A DNA stretch of 64,000 nucleotides from Pseudomonas sp. MUP55 (GCF_034043515.1 NZ_CP138214.1:5773501-5837500), one strand, 5' to 3'; counted from the stretch's first letter, positions 37,001 to 44,958 are shown. Notes: generated by a model from the letters alone, not told the origin. Program-made: numbers and translations.

Positions 37001-38467
37001 CGCCTGCACCGCGAAGTACTGCGTACCCAGGGGCACCTCAGCACCCGTCATCACTATGACCGTTGTGGGCGATTGCGCTCCCGTGAACGAGGCCAGATCA
37101 CCCGGGCGTCGGCACTTCATGCAACGGTACAAAAGCAATTCGAGTATGACCCCAGCGACAATCTGATTGGCAAGCTTGAGCAAACGTCGAGCGGCCAACG
37201 CAGGCAACTGCTGCACTACGATGCAACCGACCGGGTGGTCGCCAGCCAAGACAATCTCGTTGGCCAACGCGAAACCTATTCCTATGATGCAGCTGCAAAC
37301 CTTCTCGATGGTCCGCAACCCGGTGCAGGGCTGGTTCAGCACAACAAGCTCCTGACGTATCAGGACAAACGTTATCGTTACGACGGTTTCGGTCGAATGA
37401 TCGAAAAACGCAGCGCAAATCGCGGCATCCAACGCTTTGCCTATGACGCCGAACATCGCTTGATTGAGGTCCACAATGAGCACGGCGGGCAGAGGTCTGT
37501 CGTAAGAATGACCTATGACCCTTTAGGACGAAGAACTGCCAAGACGATCTACGACGGGAACGGCTATTTGTTGAGCGAGACCCGCTTCATGTGGGATGGA
37601 CTGCGCCTGCTGCAAGAACACAAGTACGCCCAGACCAGCCTTTACATATACGCGGACGATAGTCACGAACCTCTCGCTCGCGTTGATGGCAGCGGCATCC
37701 AGCAGAAAGTCCGCTACTACCACAATGACCTCAACGGCCTGCCCGAACTGCTCTCGGAAGCTGAAGGTCAGACCGTCTGGCAAGCCAGCTATCAAATTTG
37801 GGGAAACACGGTTCAAGAAATCCGAGAACCTTACTACATCGAAGAACAAAACCTGAGGTTTCAGGGCCAGTACCTGGACCGTGAAACCGGCTTGCATCAC
37901 AACATATTCCGTTTCTACGATCCGGATATTGGCCGCTTCACCACTCCAGACCCTATAGGCCTCGCAGGGGGGCTGAACCTTTACCTGTATTCAACCAATC
38001 CACTGACCTGGATCGACCCCTACGGCTTAAATCCTGAGGATTTGGTACGTTACAAACCCAAGACATCCGTCACACCCAAAGCGGGTGGCCGCGGTACAGC
38101 AATCAATAGGGCATGGGGCGAAGAGCGGGATCTGGTGTTACGCGGTGGCGGCTCACGAAACTGGACGGATGAAGAACGCAAGCTTATCAAGGATACGAAG
38201 AGCAACGCTCGCTTGAACTCCAAGATGTCCAAAGCGGGTTACACCGGCCACCATATCAATAGCGTCGAAGGTAACGGCGCCTTGGGCAAGGCCTGGAAGG
38301 GTGACCCGAGGAACATTGTTTTCTTGCAAAACTCGAAGCACCCAAGTGGTGTGGACGAACATTTGAACAGCCCCCAAGGGCACCGAAAGAACTATGCCAA
38401 TTCAGGCAAAGGCCGATTGATCGACCGTCTTAGAACCCCTGGCAGAAAAACCGGCTGTGGTAAATAA
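34010..38467 (+). CDS. prePAAR-PAAR-Rhs effector with C-terminal GHH-type nuclease toxin
   Basis: This 1485-residue T6SS effector starts with a prePAAR motif (AARMGDALAHT, residues 7-17), two hydrophobic helices (about 24-75), a PAAR domain (about 175-250: VVCMKHPPMPPQFLAEGSDKV broken here; TINGQPAVRSGDRSTC), more hydrophobic helices (about 256-300), and a long array of Rhs/YD repeats (about 310-1290). The core ends with DPIGL then DPYGL (1336-1340), the autoproteolysis region. The last ~145 residues are a variable tip with GHHINS and a later His (HPSGVDEHLNS), like GHH-type HNH/endonuclease VII toxins; DNA cleavage is inferred. It needs the immunity gene 19 bases downstream. The tip has lower GC than the core. 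Confidence 0.93.
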   Translation: MSDALWAARMGDALAHTSMMADILGGVLEVAANIAITAVATAAVVAATGITVATGGLGCFLLGAVVGTIVGLAMSKTGADKGLTKLCDAFSNALFPPTVQANILTGSTDTLTNNIPAARAAGAISSHVAPAGTELEAPEPEPEASYLDMAESFFSQMWRPTVATPAPGAVPKPLDVVVCMKHPPMPPQFLAEGSDKVTINGQPAVRSGDRSTCDATVVSSGLISSNVTVGGGTVVVREIRSGKTPGVGLAVTALLMLKGGKGKFFSKLPCMLIGGATSMAVSSAMGALANAATGSSNPVHAATGAKVLGGDEELDFALPGILPIDWQRFYSSRDERQGGLFSTGWSVAYEVCVNVLPHADGGETLVYTDEQGRPIDMGSIPLGGAVFSAGEGLAVRRHLNGQLLIESDDGLYRLFEPTPANTTLLRLIQLGDRNDNRIHIDYDEHGRLIRLRDTFDLVQVELIRDQGNLVRLERLYPDQRREALVSYDYDTAGNLALVRDPTGQVQRRFSYDAGGRMVEHQLPAGLRCFYEWALVEDVEWRVARHWTEEGDAYQFDYDLQAGITQITDGLQRVSTRHWNSQHQIIRYSDNLEQTWLFEWNDERQLLSATDPLGGRYAYSYDESGNLVGETDPLGRSDSTLWLEHWALPVSGTDSEGNTWHLRYDQRGNCIAETDPLGHVTQYRYDDCGQLVEIIDAAGKSKRMRWNPFGQLIEHIDCSGYPTRFKYDERGYLQTVADALGERTTFVYDARGLVLSTQLPDGRIEHFQRDISGQLIAHTDFSGHSTYYQRNRQGQVSQRLDTHGRQVNFEYDSYGRLKTLSNENGERYLFAWDANDRVAEQQDLDGSVRRYHYDALNNIKRMEAIPAPLGSGMASVPVTPEAPVVHCFERDAVGRLRVKVTDDGRTEYTYDSLDQLKAVTFTDNAGRQQAVNFDYDSVGQLIEEKSATGILHHSYDELGNLSQTCLPDGRWLNRLHYGSGHLHQINLDGQVISDFERDRLHREVLRTQGHLSTRHHYDRCGRLRSRERGQITRASALHATVQKQFEYDPSDNLIGKLEQTSSGQRRQLLHYDATDRVVASQDNLVGQRETYSYDAAANLLDGPQPGAGLVQHNKLLTYQDKRYRYDGFGRMIEKRSANRGIQRFAYDAEHRLIEVHNEHGGQRSVVRMTYDPLGRRTAKTIYDGNGYLLSETRFMWDGLRLLQEHKYAQTSLYIYADDSHEPLARVDGSGIQQKVRYYHNDLNGLPELLSEAEGQTVWQASYQIWGNTVQEIREPYYIEEQNLRFQGQYLDRETGLHHNIFRFYDPDIGRFTTPDPIGLAGGLNLYLYSTNPLTWIDPYGLNPEDLVRYKPKTSVTPKAGGRGTAINRAWGEERDLVLRGGGSRNWTDEERKLIKDTKSNARLNSKMSKAGYTGHHINSVEGNGALGKAWKGDPRNIVFLQNSKHPSGVDEHLNSPQGHRKNYANSGKGRLIDRLRTPGRKTGCGK
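34028..34998. repeat. Near-identical direct repeat, copy 1 (Rhs N-terminal region)
   Basis: This block matches 40139-41109 almost base for base (constant offset 6111, only scattered substitutions such as GAAGCC/GAACCC at the PEPE linker). Similarity falls sharply at both ends, while the rest of the two Rhs cores remains related but clearly diverged. Confidence 0.9.
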
Positions 38468-38486
38468 TTTCCCATTGGAGAAGAAC

Positions 38487-39086
38487 ATGAGCGCCCTCGA
38501 CAACGCATTTAAAGAACTGCGCCGCGTCCACAAAAAATTCGATATCGAAGGCCGCTTCGAAAAGCGCAGTCAAGCCAATGAAAAATGGCCGCAGACGTTG
38601 CCGCGCTCGGCAGAGACCGATTATTTCTACGATAACTGCGAGCCAGTTGATGTTGAAGTTGAAACCGGTTTGACGCCGATATGCTTCTTCAATTTGAGCA
38701 CTTTGGAAGACGGCCAAGTTGGCTATAAATGGGCTGGCGACTCGAACAAGACCCAGATAAACGGGAATTGGCCCGCCCAGTATCTGGTTTTCATGGACGA
38801 TATTGGCGGCGGTAAACCGGTTATCGCCGTCACGGATACTCCCGGCACTTCGGTGTGGGCGAGCTACGATGTCGTCAAGCCGTTCAAGATTGCCGACTCT
38901 CTGGCTGATTTCCTCTTGGCGTTCGCCAAAACTATCGAAATTGTTCATGGAAAATTCGACATCTTTGACATTTACAACGATGACGACGAGCTTTCCGCCA
39001 AATTTGTAAAATTGTTGACCAAAGAAGTCAGCCCGTTGCTGGGCGAGGAGAACTTCGAACGCTTCTTCGATTACTTCTACGGCTAA
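38487..39086 (+). CDS. Putative immunity protein for the GHH-type Rhs tip (SUKH-like)
   Basis: This 199-residue acidic protein is encoded 19 bases after the first rhs gene and by position should neutralise its nuclease tip. The sequence (SALDNAFKELRRVHKKF; an acidic centre; ICFFNLSTLEDGQVGYKWAGD; QYLVFMDDIGGGKPVIAV; SVWASYDVVKPFKIADSLADF) resembles SMI1/KNR4 (SUKH) proteins, the most common polymorphic-toxin immunity family; I am moderately sure of that. The ATG at 38487 follows TGGAGAAG; the open frame begins at 38457 inside the rhs end. GC content is lower than in the T6SS genes. Confidence 0.78.
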   Translation: MSALDNAFKELRRVHKKFDIEGRFEKRSQANEKWPQTLPRSAETDYFYDNCEPVDVEVETGLTPICFFNLSTLEDGQVGYKWAGDSNKTQINGNWPAQYLVFMDDIGGGKPVIAVTDTPGTSVWASYDVVKPFKIADSLADFLLAFAKTIEIVHGKFDIFDIYNDDDELSAKFVKLLTKEVSPLLGEENFERFFDYFYG

Positions 39087-39189
39087 GCAGGTTCTACCAA
39101 AGGAAGGGTTCTGATCACGCCACTTATCGACAACGTGCGACCTCTCCACTGCCTTGAGGATCCGCGACTGATCAAGCGCCTTCGAACAG

Positions 39190-39287
39190 CTTCGGTGAGG
39201 CCGACATCCTCGGCGGTGTGCTGGAGGTGGCGGCAAACGTGGCTATTACTGCGCTGGCGACAGCAGCGGTGGCAGCAGCGGAGCGAT
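39190..39287 (+). pseudogene. Remnant of an Rhs N-terminal membrane region
   Basis: About 98 bases align with bases 34057-34154 of the first rhs gene and encode ADILGGVLEVAANVAITALA-type sequence. It is more diverged from both intact Rhs genes than they are from each other, lacks a start codon and prePAAR motif, and is out of frame with the toxin tip that follows. It looks like the stump of a third rhs gene whose core has been deleted. Confidence 0.75.
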
Positions 39288-39303
39288 TCAAAAGAACCCG
39301 CAC

Positions 39304-39540
39304 ATGGCGAAATCGTTACCACCTGAGGTAATCGAACACGTGAAGCCCGGCAAGTATGGAGGTCATAAAGACACCAGCCCACCCGGTCAGTCGTGGCATC
39401 ATAACGCTCAGGATCCCACGAAAATCGAACTGGTCCCCAGGCCACAACACAGAGCTAAAGGGCCTGTTCAAGCGAGTCTGCACCCTGATCAAAAGGGTGG
39501 TTTCAAAAAGCTTGGTGGAAAATGCACTTGCCCCCTATGA
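39304..39540 (+). pseudogene. Orphan Rhs toxin tip, WHH-type nuclease
   Basis: An open frame of 78 codons encodes a toxin tip without its Rhs core: PEVIEHVKPGKYGGHKDTSP, then GQSWHHNAQDPTKIELVPRP and QHRAKGPVQASLHP. The SWHH...LVPR..H pattern matches WHH-type HNH/endonuclease VII toxins seen at the C-termini of polymorphic toxins. Codons upstream of the ATG stay open (AIQKNPH) back into the Rhs stump, but in another frame than the stump. Its immunity gene follows 9 bases later. As it stands it cannot be delivered as an Rhs effector; it may be silent, or expressed as a free tip and available for recombination onto an Rhs core. Confidence 0.72.
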
Positions 39541-39549
39541 GGAAGTGAT

Positions 39550-39870
39550 ATGAAATTAATCTCTATTCGCGATGTTCTGACTTCGCCTGAGAACAACCCG
39601 CACGGTTGGTTCTACCTACCTCCAGACTCCGCACAGTGGAGCCCTGAGACCTCAGGCGTGTTCTCACTCGACAGTTCGGATTTCCCACCTGACTCAGACG
39701 ACTATTTGCCAAAACAGGCGAAAGAGGATGGTTGGATTGCGACGCTGGAGACTTCAGCAATCGAGGACGTAGTCGACAACGCCAAAGACCAGTTGCCAGC
39801 GCCGAGTGCAGGGGATCTGTTCAACGCGTTCGTTTACTATTTCGAAAATGACGCGTTCATCGAATATTAA
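39550..39870 (+). CDS. Putative immunity protein for the orphan WHH-type tip
   Basis: This is a 106-residue acidic protein (MKLISIRDVLTSPENNPHGW; ALVFSLDSSDFPPDS-like centre; DLFNAFVYYFENDAFIEY end). GAGGAAG lies 6 bases before the ATG and overlaps the end of the toxin frame, the usual toxin-immunity arrangement. It looks like a small conserved immunity family (DUF7716-like, by memory, uncertain). The frame is intact and the start signals are good, so it may still protect against WHH-type tips delivered by siblings even though the local toxin is broken. Confidence 0.72.
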   Translation: MKLISIRDVLTSPENNPHGWFYLPPDSAQWSPETSGVFSLDSSDFPPDSDDYLPKQAKEDGWIATLETSAIEDVVDNAKDQLPAPSAGDLFNAFVYYFENDAFIEY

Positions 39871-39882
39871 GTCAAACTCTCC

Positions 39883-40040
39883 TCACCGGCTCACCGGCCT
39901 GCGTTTTTTTGCCGGTGCGGGCGCCGCTGTGGCGTTGCAGGATAGCGCCGAAGCCGACCAGGGTGAACGCTTCCTTGCGGTGAAAGGCACGGGTGATTTC
40001 TTCGAGGAAGGCATTGAGTACGCGGTTGGCCTGTTCTTTG
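39883..40040 (-). pseudogene. HU gene fragment, central part (residues about 16-69)
   Basis: Read on the minus strand this encodes KEQANRVLNAFLEEITRAF, then HRKEAFTLVGFGAILQRHSG and ARTGKKTQAGEPV, an HU protein lacking its first ~15 and last ~22 residues. It aligns with 47427-47588 of the intact HU gene at the right edge of the island, with about 85 percent base identity by eye. It is broken exactly where the other fragment (45037-45109) ends. Confidence 0.88.
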
Positions 40041-40120
40041 AGAAAAAGTGAGCGCGGAAAGGGAGAAGGAACGCCTAACCGAGGTTCAGCGTTCAACACG
40101 CCAGGCACAGGAACTTAGCC

Positions 40121-43100
40121 TTGTCAGACGCACTTTGGGCCGCCCGAATGGGCGATGCGCTGGCCCACACTTCGATGATGGCCGACATTCTCGGCGGCGT
40201 GCTGGAGGTGGCGGCGAATATCGCGATTACTGCTGTAGCAACTGCCGCAGTGGTCGCGGCCACCGGCATTACCGTCGCCACCGGTGGGCTGGGCTGCTTC
40301 CTGTTGGGCGCGGTGGTGGGCACGATTGTCGGCCTGGCCATGAGCAAGACGGGGGCGGACAAAGGGCTGACCAAATTATGCGATGCCTTCAGTAACGCCC
40401 TGTTCCCCCCCACGGTGCAGGCCAACATTCTCACCGGCTCCACCGACACGCTCACCAACAACATTCCCGCCGCCCGCGCCGCTGGGGCGATCAGCTCCCA
40501 CGTTGCACCAGCGGGTACCGAGCTTGAACCCCCCGAGCCGGAACCCGAAGCCAGCTACCTGGACATGGCCGAAAGTTTCTTCTCGCAGATGTGGCGCCCG
40601 ACCGTCGCCACGCCTGCGCCCGGCGCCGTGCCCAAGCCATTGGACGTGGTCGTGTGCATGAAGCACCCGCCGATGCCGCCGCAGTTTCTGGCCGAGGGCT
40701 CGGACAAGGTCACGATCAACGGTCAGCCGGCGGTGCGCAGCGGTGATCGCAGCACGTGTGATGCGACCGTGGTGTCTTCCGGGTTGATTTCCTCCAATGT
40801 GACCATCGGCGGCGGCACAGTGGTGGTGCGCGAGATTCGCAGCGGCAAGACGCCGGGGGTCGGGCTTGCGGTCACGGCGCTGCTGATGCTCAAGGGCGGC
40901 AAGGGCAAGTTCTTCAGCAAGCTGCCGTGCATGCTGATCGGTGGGGCCACCTCGATGGCCGTCAGCAGTGCGATGGGCGCGTTGGCCAATGCGGCAACGG
41001 GCTCTTCTAACCCGGTGCATGCCGCGACTGGCGCCAAAGTGCTGGGCGACGATGAAGAGCTGGATTTTGCACTGCCCGGCATCTTGCCGATTGACTGGCA
41101 ACGCTTCTACAACAGCCGTGACGAGCGCACCGGCAGCCTGTTCGGCGCGGGCTGGAGCGTGCCGTATGAGGTGTGCGTCGAGGTCCGTCCTCATCCCGAA
41201 GGCGGCGAAACGCTGGTGTACACCGACGAGCAGGGGCGCCCTATCGACATGGGTTCCATCCCCCTGGGCGGTGCAGTGTTCAGCGCCGGTGAAGGCCTTG
41301 CCGTACGGCGGCACCTCAACGGGCAGTTGTTGATCGAAAGTGATGACGGCCTGTATCGCTTGTTTGAACCCACGCCGACCCATGCTGCGCTGTTGCGCCT
41401 GGTTCAGCTGGGTGATCGCAACGACAACCGTATTCATGTCGACTATGACCCAGCCGGGCGCCTGCTGCGGCTGCGCGATACGTTCGACCTGGTGCAGGTT
41501 GAGCTGATCCGCGACCTCGATGCCTTGACCCGGATCGAACGCCTGTACCCCGACCAACGCCGCGAAGTGCTGGTCAGCTATGAGTATGACGTGGCCGGTC
41601 AGTTGGCTGTGGTTCGCGATGCCACCGGGCAGGTTCAACGGCGCTTCACCTACGATGCCGGACGCCGGATGGTGGAGCATCAGTTACCCACTGGATTGCG
41701 CTGCTTCTATGAGTGGGCTCTGGTAGAGGGCCTGGAATGGCGAGTCGTGCGTCACTGGACCGACGAGGGCGACACGTACCAGTTCGACTATGACCTGCAG
41801 GCCGGCCTCACCCGCATCACCGACGGTTTGCAGCGTGTCAGTACGCGCCTGTGGAACACCCAGCACCAGATCATTCGCTACAGCGACAACCTTGGCCAAA
41901 CCTGGCTGTTCGACTGGGATGACGAACGCCAATTGCTCAGCGCCATCAACCCATTGGGAGGCCGCTACGAATACAGCTACGACGAGTCCGGCAACCTTAT
42001 CGGTGAAACCGACCCGCTGGGCCGCAGCGACTCCACCCTGTGGCTGGAGCATTGGGCGCTACCGCTGGTGGAAACCGACGCCGCCGGCAACAGTTGGCAG
42101 TATCGCTACGACCAACGCGGCAACTGCATTGCCGAAACCGATCCGCTGGGGCATAGCACCCGTTACGTTTATGACACCCACGGCCAGGTCGTGGAAATCA
42201 TCGACGCCACCGGCAAGAGCAAGAAGCTGCGCTGGAACCCGTTCGGGCAATTGGTTGAACATATCGACTGCTCAGGTTATCCGACACGGTTCAGCTACGA
42301 CGAACGCGGCTTCTTGCAGGCCATCACCGACGCCCTCGGCGAGCGCACTCAATTTCGCTATGACGCCCAGGGCCGCTTGCTCAGCAGCCAGTTGCCGGAC
42401 GGTCGTACCGAACAGTTCCAACGCGACATCAACGGCCAACTGCTGGGTTACACCGACCCTGCCGGGCACACCACGCTCTACCAGCACAACCGGCGTGGCC
42501 AGGTCAGCCAGCGCACCGACGCCCATGGCCGACAGGTGCAGTTTGGCTATGACAGCTACGGGCGCCTGCAAGCGCTGGTCAACGAGAACGGCGAACGTTA
42601 TCGGTTTGCCTGGGATGCCGGGGATCGGTTGGCTGAGCAGCAAGACCTTGATGGCAGTGCCAAACGCTACGATTACGACCGGCTGGACAACATCACCACC
42701 GTGACCGCCATCCCGGCACCGTTTGGCAATGGACTGGCGATTGTTCCCGAAACACCGCCCGCGCCCATCGTGCATAGGCTGGCGCGCGATGCGGTCGGCC
42801 GACTGATTACTAAAACCACCGACGATGGTCGTACCGACTACAGCTACGACGAAGTCGATCAGCTGACGGCCGTCACCTTCACCGACCTGCAAGGCAATAC
42901 CCAAGCCCTGGGGTTCAGTTACGACCCGCTCGGCCAGTTGCTTGCCGAACAGAGCTCGGCGGGCAGCCTGCAACACCACTACGACGAACTCGGCAACCTG
43001 ATCCAGACCCAATTGCCGGATGGCCGCTGGCTCAATCGCCTGTACTACGGCAGCGGCCACCTGCACCAGATCAACCTTGATGGCCAAGTGATCAGCGACT

Positions 43101-44455
43101 TCGAACGCGACCGCCTGCACCGCGAAGTCCTGCGTACTCAAGGCCAACTCAGCACCCGCAGCGAGTACGACCGCAGCGGCCGACTGCGCTCACGCCAGCG
43201 CCGCCTGGCAAGTCAGCCCTCGCTGATGCCAGCCGCCGCGCAAAAGCAGTTCGAGTACGACCCCGCCGACAACCTGATCGGCAAACTCGACCAACAACCC
43301 GCCGCACAGCACCGCCAGCTGCTGCACTACGACGCCACCGGCCGCATCATCGCCAGCCAGGACAGCCTGCATGGCCAGCGCGAAACCTTCGCCTACGACG
43401 CCGCCGCCAACCTGCTCGACGGCCCGCAGGCCGGTGCCGGGTTGGTGGTGCACAACAAGCTGCTGACGTATCAGGACAAGCGTTATCGCTATGACGCGTT
43501 TGGGCGGATGATTGAAAAACGCAGCGCTAAACGGGGTGTGCAGCGGTTTGCGTATGACGCTGAAAGCCGACTGATTGAAGTGCGTAATGACGATGGCAGC
43601 GTGGTCAGGATGGCTTATGACGCGCTGGGACGCAGGGTTGAGAAAACCGAGCATGGCAGCGATGGTTATCCGCTGGGGGAAACACGGTTTACCTGGGATG
43701 GCTTACGGCTGTTGCAGGAGCATAAACACAGCCAGACCAGCCTTTATGTGTATCAGGACGAAGGCTACGAGCCATTGGCCCGCGTCGACGGAAGCGGACC
43801 GCTGCAGAAAATTCGTTATTACCACAATGATCTGAACGGGCTGCCGGAACAGTTGACCGAAGCAGACGGACACTACGTCTGGCGGGCGACCTATCGGGTG
43901 TGGGGTAATACGCTGGAAGAGGTGCGCGAGCCTTATTACCTAGAGGAACAAAATCTACGGTTTCAGGGACAGTACCTGGACCGGGAGACGGGGCTGCATT
44001 ACAACCTGTTCCGATATTACGATCCAGACATAGGTCGTTTTACTACCCCGGACCCCATAGATCTGGAGGGCGGGCTCAATCTGTACCAATATTCGCCTAA
44101 CCCTTTTACCTGGATTGATCCGTGGGGTCTCAAAACCTGCTATCACAAGAGAACAAAGGGTGAAATCAAAAAAATCCGTGCTAACTTTGGCAAGAAAGGC
44201 GGAGCTAAAGAGAAGTACCTGAAGAAGATGGCAAAAGACCCAAGCTCAGTTCAAAAATACGGTCAGGCGGGGGTTGATAGAATGAAAAAAGGCCAAGTTC
44301 CAGAGGGTTTTGACGTACACCACAAAAAGCCGATATTCCGAGGCGGTAATAATCGCCAAAGTAACTTGGTACTCATGGACAAGGGTTACCATAAAGCGAA
44401 TAGCAAAGCCCTACATTGGTATCCAGAGGGGGAGAATCCATATGGACTCAATTAA
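40121..44455 (+). CDS. Second prePAAR-PAAR-Rhs effector with HNH-type nuclease tip
   Basis: This 1444-residue effector has the same layout as the first: prePAAR (AARMGDALAHT), hydrophobic helices, PAAR, second hydrophobic region and Rhs repeats. It starts with TTG at 40121 preceded by AGGAAC. The core ends DPIDL (Gly replaced by Asp) and DPWGL (1333-1337). The 107-residue tip is different and Lys-rich: KGGAKEKYLKKMAKDPSSVQ, then EGFDVHHKKPIFRGGNNRQS and NLVLMDKGYHKANS, a typical HNH arrangement (HH...N...H). DNase activity is inferred. There is no chaperone gene of its own; it probably shares the Eag protein encoded at 33563. The immunity gene overlaps its end by 14 bases. Confidence 0.93.
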   Translation: MSDALWAARMGDALAHTSMMADILGGVLEVAANIAITAVATAAVVAATGITVATGGLGCFLLGAVVGTIVGLAMSKTGADKGLTKLCDAFSNALFPPTVQANILTGSTDTLTNNIPAARAAGAISSHVAPAGTELEPPEPEPEASYLDMAESFFSQMWRPTVATPAPGAVPKPLDVVVCMKHPPMPPQFLAEGSDKVTINGQPAVRSGDRSTCDATVVSSGLISSNVTIGGGTVVVREIRSGKTPGVGLAVTALLMLKGGKGKFFSKLPCMLIGGATSMAVSSAMGALANAATGSSNPVHAATGAKVLGDDEELDFALPGILPIDWQRFYNSRDERTGSLFGAGWSVPYEVCVEVRPHPEGGETLVYTDEQGRPIDMGSIPLGGAVFSAGEGLAVRRHLNGQLLIESDDGLYRLFEPTPTHAALLRLVQLGDRNDNRIHVDYDPAGRLLRLRDTFDLVQVELIRDLDALTRIERLYPDQRREVLVSYEYDVAGQLAVVRDATGQVQRRFTYDAGRRMVEHQLPTGLRCFYEWALVEGLEWRVVRHWTDEGDTYQFDYDLQAGLTRITDGLQRVSTRLWNTQHQIIRYSDNLGQTWLFDWDDERQLLSAINPLGGRYEYSYDESGNLIGETDPLGRSDSTLWLEHWALPLVETDAAGNSWQYRYDQRGNCIAETDPLGHSTRYVYDTHGQVVEIIDATGKSKKLRWNPFGQLVEHIDCSGYPTRFSYDERGFLQAITDALGERTQFRYDAQGRLLSSQLPDGRTEQFQRDINGQLLGYTDPAGHTTLYQHNRRGQVSQRTDAHGRQVQFGYDSYGRLQALVNENGERYRFAWDAGDRLAEQQDLDGSAKRYDYDRLDNITTVTAIPAPFGNGLAIVPETPPAPIVHRLARDAVGRLITKTTDDGRTDYSYDEVDQLTAVTFTDLQGNTQALGFSYDPLGQLLAEQSSAGSLQHHYDELGNLIQTQLPDGRWLNRLYYGSGHLHQINLDGQVISDFERDRLHREVLRTQGQLSTRSEYDRSGRLRSRQRRLASQPSLMPAAAQKQFEYDPADNLIGKLDQQPAAQHRQLLHYDATGRIIASQDSLHGQRETFAYDAAANLLDGPQAGAGLVVHNKLLTYQDKRYRYDAFGRMIEKRSAKRGVQRFAYDAESRLIEVRNDDGSVVRMAYDALGRRVEKTEHGSDGYPLGETRFTWDGLRLLQEHKHSQTSLYVYQDEGYEPLARVDGSGPLQKIRYYHNDLNGLPEQLTEADGHYVWRATYRVWGNTLEEVREPYYLEEQNLRFQGQYLDRETGLHYNLFRYYDPDIGRFTTPDPIDLEGGLNLYQYSPNPFTWIDPWGLKTCYHKRTKGEIKKIRANFGKKGGAKEKYLKKMAKDPSSVQKYGQAGVDRMKKGQVPEGFDVHHKKPIFRGGNNRQSNLVLMDKGYHKANSKALHWYPEGENPYGLN
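40139..41109. repeat. Near-identical direct repeat, copy 2 (Rhs N-terminal region)
   Basis: Second copy of the block at 34028-34998. The near-identity covers the prePAAR, membrane and PAAR parts that the Eag chaperone and VgrG recognise, then stops at the first Rhs repeats (FYSSRDE versus FYNSRDE). Confidence 0.9.
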
Positions 44456-44918
44456 AGACGCATGCTGTCAGGTCTGTCACAAAACTTTTGGACTTGATGC
44501 ACAACAGTTGAAGCTTGTCGAACCGATGGTAGCGAAGGGCCAACGCTTCATCATGATCGAATGTCCGAAGTGTGGTTCCTCGACTCAATACGTTAAAGCT
44601 GAGGACCCTGTCGCAACCTCCCATCCCGCTCAAAACTATCGATGCCCAGTTACTCAATGCATAGGCTGGGTCGATCTGATAGATGAGAAGGCTCGGCCTT
44701 TCTGGGGTTGCGGAGAATGCGGGAGTGTCTGGTACGAAGAGAAAAATCTACAAAAAGAAATTACAGGCATTGTTGCACTGCATCCTTACAGAGCGCGGAG
44801 TTACAAACAACAGAACGGAAAGTGGATTCCGGGGGATCTAAATTCAGAGCCTGATGATTACGAGGAGATGGTTGGTAAAGAACCAACTGACGAGCATGAT
44901 GGGCTGGTCAGGGGATAA
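44442..44918 (+). CDS. Putative cysteine-rich immunity protein for the HNH-type Rhs tip
   Basis: This 158-residue protein is encoded directly at the end of the second rhs gene (14-base overlap) after GGGGGAG, so by position it is the cognate immunity protein. It carries four Cys clusters: CCQVCHKTF (near 8), ECPKCGSS (near 40), CPVTQCIGW (near 68) and GCGECGSVWY (near 90). The spacing suggests one or two zinc ribbons. I do not know the family. The ATG at 44442 is preferred over the frame opening at 44310, which lies wholly inside rhs. A strong terminator follows about 40 bases after the stop. Confidence 0.75.
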   Translation: MDSIKDACCQVCHKTFGLDAQQLKLVEPMVAKGQRFIMIECPKCGSSTQYVKAEDPVATSHPAQNYRCPVTQCIGWVDLIDEKARPFWGCGECGSVWYEEKNLQKEITGIVALHPYRARSYKQQNGKWIPGDLNSEPDDYEEMVGKEPTDEHDGLVRG

Positions 44919-44958
44919 CAGCCGCTACCAAATAACATAGACCGAAGCAGCTGTCTTA

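Noticed and set aside
39135-39326. 63-codon open frame over the Rhs stump
   Set aside because: It is in a different frame from the residues homologous to Rhs and has no ribosome site; the region is better described as an rhs remnant.
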